From Ariolimax columbianus (Eukaryota > Mollusca > Gastropoda > Stylommatophora > Arionidae): DNA of 64,000 bases. The stretch lies in contig JAVGWX010000008.1 in assembly GCA_036924085.1 (NCBI GenBank), forward strand, positions 53,567,314-53,631,313. The letters are read 5' to 3'. Under the pieces are notes generated by a model. That model saw only the letters and a program-made list of their open reading frames with translations, searched no databases and had not been told where the DNA came from. This document shows, piece after piece, positions 45,061-56,441 of the stretch; the first letter of the stretch is position 1, and each line of letters opens with the position of its first letter. The position numbers and the translations under genes are program-made.

Positions 45061-45359
45061 ATCAACGGCTTGTGAAATTGCATTGCCAAATGATTACGAA
45101 ATGGACACACATCTATCATACCGCATATGATTGTTACTGGCTTACTGGCTGGGTACAAAGGAGCCGGAGTTGGTGAATTCTGAGGTAGATACTTAGATGA
45201 TGTCCCCCATCACGTTCGTCTCTCTGTTCAGTCGTGTAGACAATCGTTTTCATCTGCTCTGTCCTCTGAAATGGGTGACTTTGATTACGGCTAGGATGAT
45301 TTGTACAATATATCAACTTTACTCTCTCGCCCTGAGCTGCCTTTGATCAGTGGCAAGAC

Positions 45360-45908
45360 TTCTTCTTCTTCTTCTTCGTATGCTGTCAAACTTCGACCTG
45401 TATTTTTCGAAAAAAAGCAGTTGTCATCCTGAGGCTGTCGACACTGCCATAGAGCTTGTCTAGTGTTGCCACTGGTGATGGCCACATCTGCTTTCTCTAG
45501 TCCTCTTATGTCGGGCAGTTTTGCAGCAGATGTTCAGCGGTAATTTTTCCCGTACCACAAGTGCATTCGGCATTGCCACCTATCTTTAGTTTATTGAATA
45601 GGTGGTACCTCAGTCTGTTGTGGCCTGTGCGGAGTCTGAAGACCACGACCTGCTCTCTTCTGTTCAACTGGTAATAGGCATCATTTTTTGTGCAGCCAGT
45701 ATGTTCTGTTTCCCATTTGGCCATGTATCTGTCCCTAATAAACCTTTTGGACTCTTCGTAGGTCACACTAGAATCTGGTTGTGGTAGTCTTGCACTTTCT
45801 TTTGCCAGTCTGTCTGCCTCCTCGTTGCCTTGGATGTCATAGTAGGATGGAACCCACTGTACCACTACTCTTTTTGGTGCGGACTGCTGGCATAGTTGAC
45901 AGAGTACC
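45360..45908 (-). mobile_element. 5'-truncated LINE (RNase H and knuckle) with exact 14-bp target duplication
   Basis: The minus frame encodes QLCQQSAPKRVVVQWVPSYY, GNEEADRLAKESARLPQ, YMAKWETEHTG, NRREQVVVFRLRTGHNRLRY and CTCGTGKITAEHLLQNCPT, then TAA. The 24.4-kb sister copy reads on through TYEDQREQMW. Here two codons became stops (TAC to TAA, CAG to TAG). The C-terminal half of the sister's tail is still readable beyond them. The 3' tail is (GAA)n. ATCAGTGGCAAGAC is present at 45346-45359 and 45909-45922. The 201-codon frame reaching 46,111 includes about 65 codons of flanking DNA. Confidence 0.92.
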
Positions 45909-45922
45909 ATCAGTGGCAAGAC

Positions 45923-46380
45923 ATTATCGATACGACCTGAGATAGCACATGATGCAGATTTAGCCTCAGAGTTTACTTCCGAAGCCTTTCCCGTAAACAG
46001 GTCTCCCGTAAGGCAACGGGGGTGTGACTTCCAATATGGTTCGGAATTTAGGATGACCAGGACTAAATCTATATGTTCATAACAAGTGGCACAGGAAACT
46101 GTAAGTACCAAATAATGTTCCAGTTTTTTTCAAAGTATTGTCACAGAGTGAAGGTCAAAGCTACCCTTATGGTGGTAGACGCGCTTTGATTAATCAGGTT
46201 TTCCTGAAAGAAACCAACAGGAGGCAGCAGATGTAATCCAGTCAGCCAAATTGTGACGACGTGCGTGAACCAACGATAAAAGTCACAAACATTTCGTCAA
46301 TGGCAGATGAATAACTATTCGATCGTTGCTAGTGAACCACTTGCGCCACCCCGACTATGAAATGGCCCACGATAAAAGGA
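45923..46380. other. Unassigned, nothing recognised
   Basis: Flanking DNA of the LINE insertion, no domain seen. Confidence 0.4.
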
Positions 46381-47015
46381 TGAAATGTATCAAAGACAAG
46401 ATGAACGATAACATGTATCAAAGACAAGGTAAACGATGACATGTATCAAAGACAAGGTAAGCGATTACATGTATCAAAGACAAGGTAAACGATTACATGT
46501 ATCAAAGACAAGGTAAACGATGACATGTATCAAAGACCAGGTAAACGATGACATGTATCAAAGACAAGGTAAACGATGACATGTATCAAAGACAAGGTAA
46601 ACGAAGACATGTATCAAAGACAAGGTAAACGATTACATGTATCAAAGACAAGGTAAACGATGACATGTATCAAAGACCAGGTAAACGATGACATGTATCA
46701 AAGACCAGGTAAACGATGACATGTATCAAAGACAAGGTAAACGATGACATGTATCAAAGACAAGGTAAACGATCACATGTATCAAAGACAAGGTAAACGA
46801 TTACATGTATCAAAGACAAGGTAAATAATGACATGCATCAAAGACAAGGTAAACGATGACATGTATCAAAGACAAGGTAAACGATGACATGTATCAAAGA
46901 CAAGGTAAACGATTACATGTATCAAAGACAAGGTAAACGATGACATGTATCAAAGACAATGTAAACGATTGCATGTATCAAAGACAAGGTAAACAATGAC
47001 ATGTATCAAAAACAA
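46381..47015. repeat. 28-bp minisatellite, about 22-23 copies
   Basis: The unit is acatgtatcaaagacaaggt followed by aaacgatg. A few point variants recur in several units (gattac for gatgac, gaccagg for gacaagg). Confidence 0.97.
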
Positions 47016-47499
47016 GTAGTCCCCGTTACAGTAGACAACGGTCACATCCACACACTCACTATGTTCATATTAAATGTCATAGGAAAATAATGACAGACGC
47101 ATTCATCCGGCTTGGCTCTAGATGACGAAATATGCATTAACTATAATAGCACGCCTCCAACTATCCTACACACCAGTAGCACGTGTCCAGAATTTATATT
47201 TAAATGTTGAATCAAATCCAGTTTATAACTCAATGCAACTCAAACCATTTTTTTGCGGAATACACAAAAAGGCACCGCCATCTCGCTATGATAGAGATCT
47301 CGGGCTGTCAGACAGCAGAAAGAAGGGACAGGACATCAAGGAAGTACATGAGAATTTTTGTTTTATTGTGGAATTGTGTCGACGCAGAAAAGAGCTAAAC
47401 ATTGTACATGTTCTTTTTTCATTGTTGAAACGGAAAACAACAACGAAAGACTGAAATGGAATGATAAGAACAGGCATCCACGTACATGCTCGTGCAACG
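47016..47499. other. Unassigned
   Basis: A 110-codon plus frame (47122-47454) has no recognisable domain and overlaps other frames. Confidence 0.4.
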
Positions 47500-47559
47500 A
47501 CATCAACAATTTGGATAAGAAGAGTGACGTCTGTCAGGGTCCTTCAGATGATATTAGTA

Positions 47560-47690
47560 AGGTTGATGAGAAGGGAGACTTCATTGTTATTGGGGATTTT
47601 ATTGAAAGAACTGGGAAAGAAAGATTGGCACACAAAGGATGTTTGCCACCACTCTGGAATAGACCAGCATTGGTGAGTACCTTACTACTT
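47560..47690 (+). pseudogene. Possible LINE endonuclease fragment
   Basis: The frame reads DISKVDEKGDFIVIGDFIER and TGKERLAHKG. The order ..D.IVIGDFN...G.. is that of the central strand of EEP endonucleases, with N replaced by I. Only about 35 codons are alignable. Confidence 0.35.
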
Positions 47691-48184
47691 CTGCATTGGA
47701 AATGGTCTAATAATTACAATATCATATGCCAAGACAGACGAAGCAATATATTTTTTAATGGTATCGATGGAACAATATAGATGCAAAGTCACAAATACAT
47801 TACGTTTTGATTGAACGCAGACAAGATAAGAAATATAACAGACTCGAGATAAGCCGAGCGTCTGTATGCATAGTGATTATAGACCAGTCGTAAATGAAGC
47901 AAACGACATCTTAGAGTTGTACCTTTTTAAACTCTCTACATCAACATCAAGCAACAATTGTACTGATCTGTAAATAAAAAGATAACTTAAATAACTGTGA
48001 TATCGTCATCACAAAAGTTGGGAAAATATGCACGAAAATAGTTCAACAAGAGAATGAACAACTGTTCAACGTAAGCTATGCAAAGCTGAATTTGGATTCT
48101 TTATTCACCTTAAGACTGTTAAACTAAAGAATAAATAATGTGACTTTATATTGCTTTATATTGCTTCTTTGTATTGTGTTTATT
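47691..48184. other. Unassigned, nothing recognised
   Basis: AT-rich. It may be decayed element DNA between the endonuclease-like and RT-like fragments. Confidence 0.35.
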
Positions 48185-48535
48185 GATTAGAGAAAAGCTT
48201 TTTATAGAGTAAATTGTAATAAACTTAGGACGAAAGTAAAGGATTACAAAGTTCAAGGTCAGGTACTTGATAATGTGAGAGCTTTGTATCGAATGAATAG
48301 AAACTTCCTAAGAAAAATCAATGGCGTCACAGATGTTGCTGAGCTAAACATGAGTGAGCGCTATTTTCTATTCAATTTTTAACATGGACAAAATTACAAC
48401 ACATGCCAACCAAATTGCAGCCTCTGAAATAAAATAAAATGCAATAAACGAGCTACCATTCACAGACGACCAGAGACGAAGATGAAAACAAACTGCAAAC
48501 GAAGGTGTTTGGTGCAGTCTGTAAAATAGTATAAC
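48185..48535 (+). pseudogene. LINE reverse transcriptase palm fragment
   Basis: The frame reads RKAFYRVNCNKLRTKVKDYK, then VQGQVLDNVRALYRMN (RT motif A region, DY.KAFD.V...L...L...G), and about 35 codons later INELPFTDDQ. This corresponds to the YADD motif (F.DDQ form), followed after a shift by DEDENKLQTKVFGAV. Stops and indels separate the parts. Confidence 0.6.
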
Positions 48536-48734
48536 GTTCGATTTAACTCGTCAACAATAGCCACCATTAGGAGTAGCAGACCACCTGGCACACGCAATAT
48601 AATTGTAAACAATATTGCGGTAAAGCAGGCACATGAGTAACAGTTTCTGTGCAGGATTTATTCGGCAGATGATATGATTGACAGGGACATCGAGACTAGA
48701 TGTTAGAAAGCATGTTTCTGACTTATCAATTGCG

Positions 48735-49158
48735 ACCACTACCTTGGTACCAGGACATCACCTTAGTAGCAAAGCAGCAATTGATAGAAAGTGTCATTAA
48801 ACGATACATTATGACGAAATGGAGAGACCAGCACAAAGAATACAAACCAGAAAATGACAGCACAGACACACTTGGCAGAGATGGATAGACGATTATCTTC
48901 AAACTCAGAACGGGACTTTGCAGATTCAAAGCACACTTTCACAGAATCCGTATTAGAGACATCGCCGTATACCAGGGCTGAGCACCAAAGCAAACATCAA
49001 ACCATATCCTGTAGGACCGCCCCACTTAAGCAGATCAAAGAGACGTAGTCTGGACCTGGGGAGCTACCATCATCAAAATGCTGTGAGTGATTGGCAAAGA
49101 CCTAAAACGCAGTCTCCTTCGTGAATATCACGAGACTAGAAGCATAGCATCGGTTGAT
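48735..49158 (+). mobile_element. LINE RNase H / C-terminal fragment
   Basis: The plus strand reads TLVPGHH (RNase H VPGH), YIMTKWRDQHKEYKPEND, LGRDG, a stop, then IIFKLRTGLCRFKAHFHRI. It ends with ctagaagcatagcatcggtt and gatcgag, the same 3' end as the inverted 15.06-kb copy. Many stops. The purine tract begins at its tail. Confidence 0.7.
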
Positions 49159-49159
49159 C

Positions 49160-49538
49160 GAGAAACAAGAAGAAGAGAAAAGAGAAGAAGAAGAAGAAGA
49201 AGGAAGAAGAAAAGTAGGAGGAGGAAGAAGTAGAAGAAGAAGAGGACGAAGAAGAAAAAGAAGAACACAAAGAAGAAGAACAAGAAAAAGAAGAAGAAGA
49301 AAAAGAAGAAGAAGAAAAAGAAGAAAAAGAAGAAGAAAAAGAAGAAGAAGAAGAAGAAGAAAAAGAAGAAGAAGAAGAAGAAAAAGAAGAAGAAGAAAAA
49401 GAAGAAGAAGAAAAAGAAGAACAAGAAAAAGAAGAAGAAGAAAAAGAAGAAGAAGAAGAAGAAAAAGAAGAAGAAGAAGAAGAAAAAGAAGAAAAAGAAG
49501 AAGAAGAAGAAGAAAAAGAAGAAGAAGAAGATAAAAAG
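49160..49538 (+). repeat. Long purine (GAA/GAAAAA)n tract
   Basis: About 380 bp of nearly pure A/G on the plus strand, with few interruptions (tag, cac, aac). The poly-Arg/Lys, poly-Phe and poly-Ser frames are artefacts. Polypurine-polypyrimidine tracts of this length can form triplex DNA (known property). Confidence 0.98.
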
Positions 49539-50274
49539 TATATATTTTCCGCCAATTCTAAAATTCCAAACTTGGTTCTTTTTCAAGCGCGGGGGAGTAT
49601 CATTTCTGGGAAATCAACTGGAGAAATGTAATCGGTATCACCAGAAACCATAGACTGTTTAATGAGGATATTCGAAACATGGTCGGAACTAATCCTTGTA
49701 TTAAATGCATTTCTAGACAAAAAATACAATGCTTTGGTTTTGCCATTAGAGGGCAGCCTGATCAACTTCCACTGATCACTTACAAATCAAGAAGATCTGG
49801 ATAGATGGGCATTTAGAGACGTGGCGAAGACCGCTAGATGACTTAAGAACGATCCGACATTGAAACGGGCTTACACCTACCAAAGCAACACACTTGACTA
49901 TGGTCATATGACACGTTCCCTGCTGAACTAAACGGCACAAGTGGATGGAAAAGTTACGAAAATACCGGAATTGGTCTTCTCTAAAGGGTAAAGATAGCCA
50001 AATAACAGTAACTGCTGATGGAGAAGTAATGTTTGTGACTTCATTGCACTAAGTCCCCGCGTTCGTCTTGTGTAATGATGTGGAGATTGCCGTTCCTCGT
50101 TACCTTTCTTGAGATAACACGAAGTCGGGTACCAATATACAGCTAGGAAAACTGAACCTGTCGCTGCCAAGAGGAGAACCCTGTAGGTTCTCTGTGATAT
50201 ATATGTTGTCTAGTAGGTCATTTTGCCCCTCGAAAACCAGAAACAAACAATTATACGTGAGTTTTTTAATTCTC
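49539..50274. other. Unassigned, nothing recognised
   Basis: No domain or repeat signature seen. Confidence 0.4.
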
Positions 50275-50400
50275 CGTAGTACAACGTAGTGGTTAGTTCA
50301 CTGGCTGTTCAGGAGATTGGTCTTTGTTCAATTCCCATATGTTGCGGGATATTTTTGCGATCGCATGCGGCCCTGCGGTCGAACAAGCCTCAAAAATTGA
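50275..50400 (+). repeat. tRNA-derived SINE head
   Basis: Gtagtggttagttcactggc (A box) is followed by tgttcaattccc (B box) at tRNA-like spacing, then a body without a tRNA acceptor. Only one copy in the window. Confidence 0.55.
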
Positions 50401-50499
50401 ATACATGAGCAATTTTGGGAAGTGAAGTCTAGCAGCGTGATGATAACCACATCTTGCCTAGTGGGCAATTGAGTAAGTAAAGATTGGCCTAACATTTCC

Positions 50500-50830
50500 A
50501 GCCTGACACACGGTGTGGACTTTGGTCGCTTGCTTCTGTTCTTTGACTTCTCACTTTTCTGGCATGTCCATAATTGGATAGTGAAGAGACCTGATCTTGC
50601 CTTGTATTTTCGTGTCTTGTCTTGCTTACTGGTGAATTGTCTTGTCTTCTCGTGTCTTGCCGATCGTCGTGCGTTATAGGCGAACGGGGGCAGTTGGTTA
50701 GGATGCATTTTCATTAGGTGACCGAACAAATTGATTCTCTCCTCATCAATATATGCAGTGCAGTGTTGCTTCAACGATATTCCGCACATCGCATTGCGCA
50801 TTTTCTTCTAGTTATGTTGATGATTTTCTG
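50500..50830 (-). pseudogene. LINE reverse transcriptase C-terminal fragment
   Basis: The minus frame starts RNAMCGISLKQHCTAYIDEE, then RINLFGHLMKMHPNQLP (RI.WFGH..RM.P) and basic RRSARHEKTRQ. It is distinct from the 40.6-kb family. The 157-codon frame to 50,328 extends into the flank. Confidence 0.65.
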
Positions 50831-51514
50831 GAGGCATCTCACCTCACATATCAAGATGTTTCTCTCTAGATATTTTGTTTAAATGTAATTTTGCGGGTCA
50901 TGAAAACACTGTTGATCAGCAGTCTGTTGGGGGACATGTTTATATTTAGGTGTTTAAATAATGGTCACATCTGCTTTTGCTTTTTATGCCCATGATCCCC
51001 GTGATCTAATTTTTTTATCTAAACTTTCATCCTGTGGGAAAGCACTGCCGAGGACTTGAATTCCTGCACGTGTCTAAACTTGGTCCCGTTTACCATAATG
51101 TACATGTTTTCCTAGTTGGCTTGGCCAGTTATATCAAAGCGTTTGAGCTTGTCCCAAGGGAATTCTATAAAGAAAATGAATCACCTAATTTACGTTTTAC
51201 CCGCAAAGGCACATAAAGAGTTAACAAATAAAAAGTCAAGTTTTTTCTCCATTTATCCAACGTATTGCAGAAACTTTGAAAACGAAAAGTCAAGTCCATC
51301 TATTATTCGAAAGGACATAACAGAGGATTTGTTAACAAAATGTTAAGTTTATGATTAACCAATAGAGCCCTACGAATACTTTGAAATACCAAACTTTACT
51401 TTTCCCCGACGGAGCCCTACACGGAAACTTTACAAAGGAAAAATCATTGTTCGCTCATTCGACATTATAATACAAAAACACTTAGCAAATATATATGCGT
51501 TTAAATCACAAATG
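50831..51514. other. Unassigned, nothing recognised
   Basis: No domain or repeat recognised. Confidence 0.4.
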
Positions 51515-51870
51515 CTCTAGTTATACCGAAACCTGCAAATTGGAAAGAACAATACAAGCCAGACAATGTCAGCAAAGACAAACTTTACAGAGATGGGCAG
51601 ACAAAGATCTTCAAACTCAGAACGGGGCATTGCAGACTCAAGGTCCACCTCTACAGAATGGGCCTCAGAGACACAGCCAGGTGCAGTTGTTGAACATCCA
51701 AGTAAATAAAAGAACATATCCTGCAGGACTGCCCTACTTATACAGACCAAAGAAAGGCAGTCCGGCCCGGAGGAGCGGCCATCCTCGATAAGATATGGTG
51801 GATCAACAAAGACCTGAAACAGCACTCCTTAGTGAGCCTCACCGGCTAGAAGCAAAACATCGGAGAAGAA
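51515..51870 (+). mobile_element. LINE RNase H / C-terminal fragment
   Basis: The plus frame reads NWKEQYKPDNVSKDKLYRDG, KIFKLRTGHCRLKVHLYRMG, then HILQDCPTYTDQRKAV and SLVSLTG. It belongs to the same family as the 48.7-kb copy but is better preserved, with fewer stops, and ends ctagaagcaaaacatcggag followed by aagaag. Confidence 0.75.
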
Positions 51871-52014
51871 GAGGACAGAACATCTTCTTGTTTTATCTTC
51901 TGTGAGTCCTAAAAGCCAGATAACTCATTTTTGTTCTATTTGTGAGGACAATAACTAAGCAAACAAAGCGATCATGGTTTATCTTTTCTCTGGGCAGATT
52001 ATATCAAAACTTTG

Positions 52015-52374
52015 GGATCAAGATGCGGAGCAGCGCATGAGCTGCGGTGGTCAGCGACCCATAGCTGACTGCTAGTGTCAGGGTCAGCGAACCAGAGCTG
52101 CCAAGACCCTTTTACACCTCCACGAGGTGATTCTGGATAACAGGCTGCAGCAGGGTAGACTGGCTAAGGAGAAGGGATCGAAGAGGAAATGCTAATCCGG
52201 TACTCAAAAAATGCTTGCTGAAGTCGGATGTGTTGGACCGAAAGGTGCAAATATCGCAGTCAAGCTGTAAACTAGGACACAACGCATTCCGTTCTCTTGA
52301 CTACTTTCTGCTACTTAAGCCCTTTTCAGGGTTTGGTAGCGGGAGATTGAGAACAAACGAAGCCAAGCCAAGCC
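52015..52374 (+). repeat. SINE superfamily copy, subfamily B, with exact 14-bp target duplication
   Basis: The complete 360-bp unit runs from gggatcaagatgcggagcag to gagaacaaacgaagccaagc. ATATCAAAACTTTG occurs at 52001-52014 and 52375-52388. This pair fixes both ends of the element. Confidence 0.93.
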
Positions 52375-52388
52375 ATATCAAAACTTTG

Positions 52389-53804
52389 ACATTGAATAGA
52401 ACAGATTCACTTGGGTCGTTCACAGACTAGGAAAACGAAAATGTCATTAATTTGTGTCTTGTCGGGTCGGGCTACGATGTGATTAAGAAAACAAATAGAC
52501 TAGGTTTTGTTGAGAAAGATATGACCCTACGGAGACTTAGAAAGCGAATACACTATTTATTTAAACCTGGACTGAAATGTCAAGAACTCGGTAAAGAAAT
52601 CCGGCAAGACTTGATGAATGTTGGTGTACAGACGAATGTATTAAGGCTATCATCTCCTATGTCAAGTCCCTTGAGTTGGAGTTATGTTTGGGATTATTAA
52701 CAGATTTCTCTATCTTCACATCGTCTGTATGACAGAAAAGGAAAGAGGCAGACATAGATATAATTGAAAACGAGATCATAATTTTTCTGTAAAAAGAAAA
52801 GATTGTGGTGACATGAAGCGAAATTACGTTTATGTTTCCTATCTTTCTTTCCCATGCTTTTTTTTAAATACCGATAGCCACTGATAAATATTTCAGACCA
52901 GGTTTTGTGAAAGTTCTTTCAGGTTTATTTAAAGGTAAAGGTCAGTTTCATGGCAACAATTGCCGTCAAGGATTAAGATAACACTTCCTGTACTAAATCG
53001 CAGCATATGTGAGATTGGATGGCCACTTCCCTTTCTTGCTGTTTTTACCTTGCCAACTCAGACGTAATTTATAGTTGGGTCGACTGGAGGCGCGGTCGCA
53101 CCAGGCACGAACTGCGACCTGGATTTGTTTTCTGTCCGTCCATGAACGTAAACCCTGGCACGCTGTAATCCGAGTCTAGTAAGCCAGTTCGCTGTTGACT
53201 AGACTGCACGCTCCACTATTGTTTAGAATGGACTAATGAGCAAACAGCCAGAATAAGAGTATTAATCACGGACTTGTGGAAGACAACAATAAAAATAATT
53301 GTTACAACTGGCACATATTGTAATCAAAATCGCAACATATTCGATGTGCACAAAATCGATAACAGAATAACCAGGGATGGATTTGCTTTGAATCCATGGT
53401 AAAAGAGTGAGAAGAGAAAATAAGAAACATCTACTGGGACTATATAATAGTAGATCACAAATTATGGGGTCTGGTCTGCGGGACAGAACTGATGAAGAAA
53501 TGAACATTTATTACCGTATCTTGCTCGATTTATGGAGTCTGCCGGGATCATTTATAAGGTTGATGAATAAGAACGGGTTGTCGCTACAGTAACCAGGCAG
53601 TTTGCAGATTAAATTATAATTTTAACCTAGATTTTTAAATGCCTTTAATAATGCTGTGGTTCTGATCTGTGTTTCGAGACTAGGACGCCAGTATTCTAAT
53701 CATTCGGCCACTTGCTCTTAAATTATCTGGTTTAAATCTTAATACTTGGCTTAGTTGTGAAAACACGAGAGTATAATTCATCGGAAGGCTGGAGCCGTAG
53801 ACAC
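52389..53804. other. Unassigned
   Basis: An 82-codon plus frame at 52,452 has no domain. The text atagttgggtcgactggagg at 53,070 weakly recalls SINE family E (ggctgggtcgacc), but the rest does not align. Confidence 0.4.
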
Positions 53805-54095
53805 ATTAGTGAATGAGCTAGCAGTAGCCAACGGCTCATAGCTGTTGTTTTACATATGGATCAACTAATCATATCGCACCAAACCCTATTCGGCCTCTGG
53901 TACAGCCCTGGAAACAGGCTGTGATTGTGCAGCCCGGCTAAGAGAACAGAAATGGTAAAGCGAACACAAACCCAATCCTAAAAATGCAATACAGAGACCG
54001 GATGTGTCTGACCAAAAGAAGCAGATGTTCGCAGCTTCGTGGCAAACAACGATACCAAGTCATAAAATCCTTATAAGGGCGAACACGAGAAAGGA
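53805..54095 (+). repeat. SINE superfamily copy, subfamily C
   Basis: Contains gtagccaacggctcatagct, ccctggaaacaggctgtgat, tgcagcccggcta, accggatgtgtctgaccaaa and agggcgaacacgag, in order. Diverged. Confidence 0.78.
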
Positions 54096-54170
54096 AATAA
54101 GAACTGGTGGACGCTTTGGCAGCGACAGTTTGTAGTTTCCGATTTATTTTGAGATAATTGAATAATAAAA

Positions 54171-54512
54171 GGGATCAAGATGCTGAGCAGCGCATGAGCT
54201 GCAGTGGTCAGCGACCCATAGCTGACTGTTAGCGTCAGGGCCAGCGAACCAGAGCTGCCAAGACCCTTCTACATCTCTACGCGGTGATCCTGGATAACAG
54301 GCTGCAGTAGGGCAGACTGGCTAAGGAGAAGGGATCGAAGAGAAAATGTTAACCCCGTACTCAAATAATGCTTGCTGAAGTCGGATGTGTTGGACCGAAA
54401 GGTGCAAATATCGCAGACAAGCTGTAAACTACAACACAACGCATTCCATACTCTGGACTACATTCTGCTACTTCCCCTTTCAGGGTTTGGTAGTGGGAGA
54501 TTGAGAACGAAC
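54171..54512 (+). repeat. SINE superfamily copy, subfamily B
   Basis: Starts gggatcaagatgctgagcag and ends gggagattgagaacgaacga. It is close to the 52.0-kb copy. A (GAA)n microsatellite is fused to its tail. Confidence 0.92.
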
Positions 54513-54578
54513 GAAGAAGAAGAAGAAGAAGAAGAAGAAGAAGAAGAAGAAGAAGAAGAAGAAGAAGAAGAAGAAGAA
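54513..54578 (+). repeat. (GAA)22 microsatellite at a SINE tail
   Basis: A pure GAA run of about 66 bp starts exactly where the SINE 3' end gaacgaac stops. Confidence 0.98.
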
Positions 54579-54844
54579 AAAACGTACCTTTTGTCGGCAC
54601 GCATTTAATAGAGAACAAATAGAAAGTCATGTATTATATTTTGATTAAACCAGCAGAGATGAGGAGACCTAATATAACTAAATGTAATATTCTTTGCTTG
54701 AAAGCGGTGTATCTAGGTCTACAAGAAAATTGAAGAACGAATGTATATTATTTTGGACGAGTAATCAGGGACAAATTGAATAAGGCCTCAACATGCGTCG
54801 GTGTCAGGCAGGTTATACATAAAAAAACGAGGTGGGAGCAAAGG

Positions 54845-55125
54845 GTAAACTGATTCAGGTGAAACGTACTGAGTAAGACTTCACCTGAAGTCAGGTGAAA
54901 CATGATGAACAAGGTGATAACGAAGAGTAATCAGGTTCAGGTGAAAGGTACTGAACAAGGTGAGAGCAAAGAGTAATCAGGTTCAGGTGAAAGGTACTGA
55001 ACAAAGTGAGAGCGAAGAGTAATCAGGTTCAGGTGAAAGGTACTGAACAGGTCTTCACGTGGCGTAAGTTCAAACATACTGAACAATCTGGGAACGATGA
55101 GTAGTCAGGTGAAACACACTGAACA
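54845..55125. repeat. 46-bp minisatellite, about 5 copies
   Basis: Gagtaatcaggttcaggtga recurs 46 bp apart (54929, 54975, 55021), with more diverged units on each side. The unit also holds aaggtactgaacaaggtgag. Confidence 0.92.
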
Positions 55126-55284
55126 AGGCCTTCTTTGTTCCTAGTCTACCTGTACTTCTACAAGGGCAGATGCCCCTGTGTAGGTCTCAGTTCTGGTATG
55201 AGCTGGATATAGCCAGGTAAAGGATTTCCTGCTAAGCAGGCTAGGCTTGAGCAGCTTAATACTCCGCTACGTTTGGTGGTTAAC

Positions 55285-55500
55285 AGATAGTTCATCTTAA
55301 TAGACTCAAACACTTGAGCAAAGTAGACCAGCAGCCTGTTATGCGCCATCTATACTGCTCTAAACAAACCACCTAACCATGGCCGGTATTATGCCATGTC
55401 TCCCAGTTAGTCGTCTCTTACGACATGCTCTCCGTGAGGCACTGGTGCTATTCTTGTCCTTGTCATACACAAAGACCCCGACAGACCACTCGGGACTGCG
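55285..55500. repeat. Dispersed repeat family G
   Basis: Second copy of the 33.8-kb repeat: catcttaatagactcaa, gtagaccagcagcctgttat, ttatgccatgtctcccagtt and gtcatacacaaagaccccga, in the same order. Confidence 0.8.
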
Positions 55501-55759
55501 CAAGGCCTCACTCGTTCGTGCTCCTGTAGACAGACTGTCTCATCGCAGACTGGCTAGCAAGATGAGGATCAGCACTGGAATTCCATTTGGGGTGAATTTC
55601 CTGAGGAAACTCCCATTGTACTACAGCCAGTAGGGCCCAGGCATCTTCTCAAGTTCACCACCGAGTGTAAGAAGAATCAATGTAACCGTTACTAAAGAAA
55701 TGTCGTTCCAATAAACTCAATTCAGCACAAGTAACTTCAAAGAAAAACGGGTCAAGGCC

Positions 55760-56045
55760 GCACTGAATGAGCTAACAGCAGTCAGTAACTCGTGGCAGTG
55801 TGTTTGCGCCAGGATCAGCAAATTATAACTGATCAACACTCTTTTCCACAGAGAATTGGTGGTCCTAGAAATAGACTACACCCATGTAGGCTGACTGACA
55901 GAATGTAGGTCGACAAGGTCAGGTCAACCTGTTCCCGGAATTGGCTAGCTGAAACCATATGTCAGCTGAAAGGCGCAGATATCACAGATTCGCTGTAAAT
56001 TACGATATAAAACGTTCTTTTCAAGACGAACGCAGAAGAAGAAGA
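55760..56045 (+). repeat. SINE superfamily copy, subfamily C
   Basis: Full layout: ctaacagcagtcagtaactc, gatcagcaaattataac, tcagctgaaaggcgcagata, tcacagattcgctgta, cgttcttttcaagacgaacg and an agaagaagaag tail. Confidence 0.82.
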
Positions 56046-56171
56046 TGGAGAAGATAAAGAATATGAAGAAACGAAAATGATTAAGAAGATGAAAAAGGCG
56101 AAGAACAACAACATAATTGTTTAACACCCTTTTTCACGTAGCTACTGGAAAGTCCTTTTTGATATATCAGA

Positions 56172-56441
56172 GCATAAATACCATCAAATATCAGTCGTTC
56201 CGCATAAATACCATCAAATATCAGTCGTTCCGCATAAATACCAACAAATATCAGTCGTTCCGCATAAATACCATCAAATATCAGTCGTTCCGCATAAATA
56301 CCATCAAATATCAGTCGTTCCGCATAAATACCATCAAATATCAGTCGTTTCGCATAAATACCATCAAATATCAGTCGTTCCGCATAAATACCATCAAATA
56401 TCAGTCGTTCCGCATAAATACCATCAAATATCAGTCGTTCC
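56172..56441. repeat. 30-bp minisatellite, exactly 9 copies
   Basis: 270 bp = 9 x 30. The unit gcataaataccatcaaatat followed by cagtcgttcc has only two variant sites seen (caac, gttt). The 120-codon frame (INTIKYQSFR repeats) is an artefact. Confidence 0.98.

Noticed and set aside
49128..49586. Poly-Phe, poly-Ser and poly-Arg/Lys ORFs
   Set aside because: All are translations of a GAA/GAAAAA tract.
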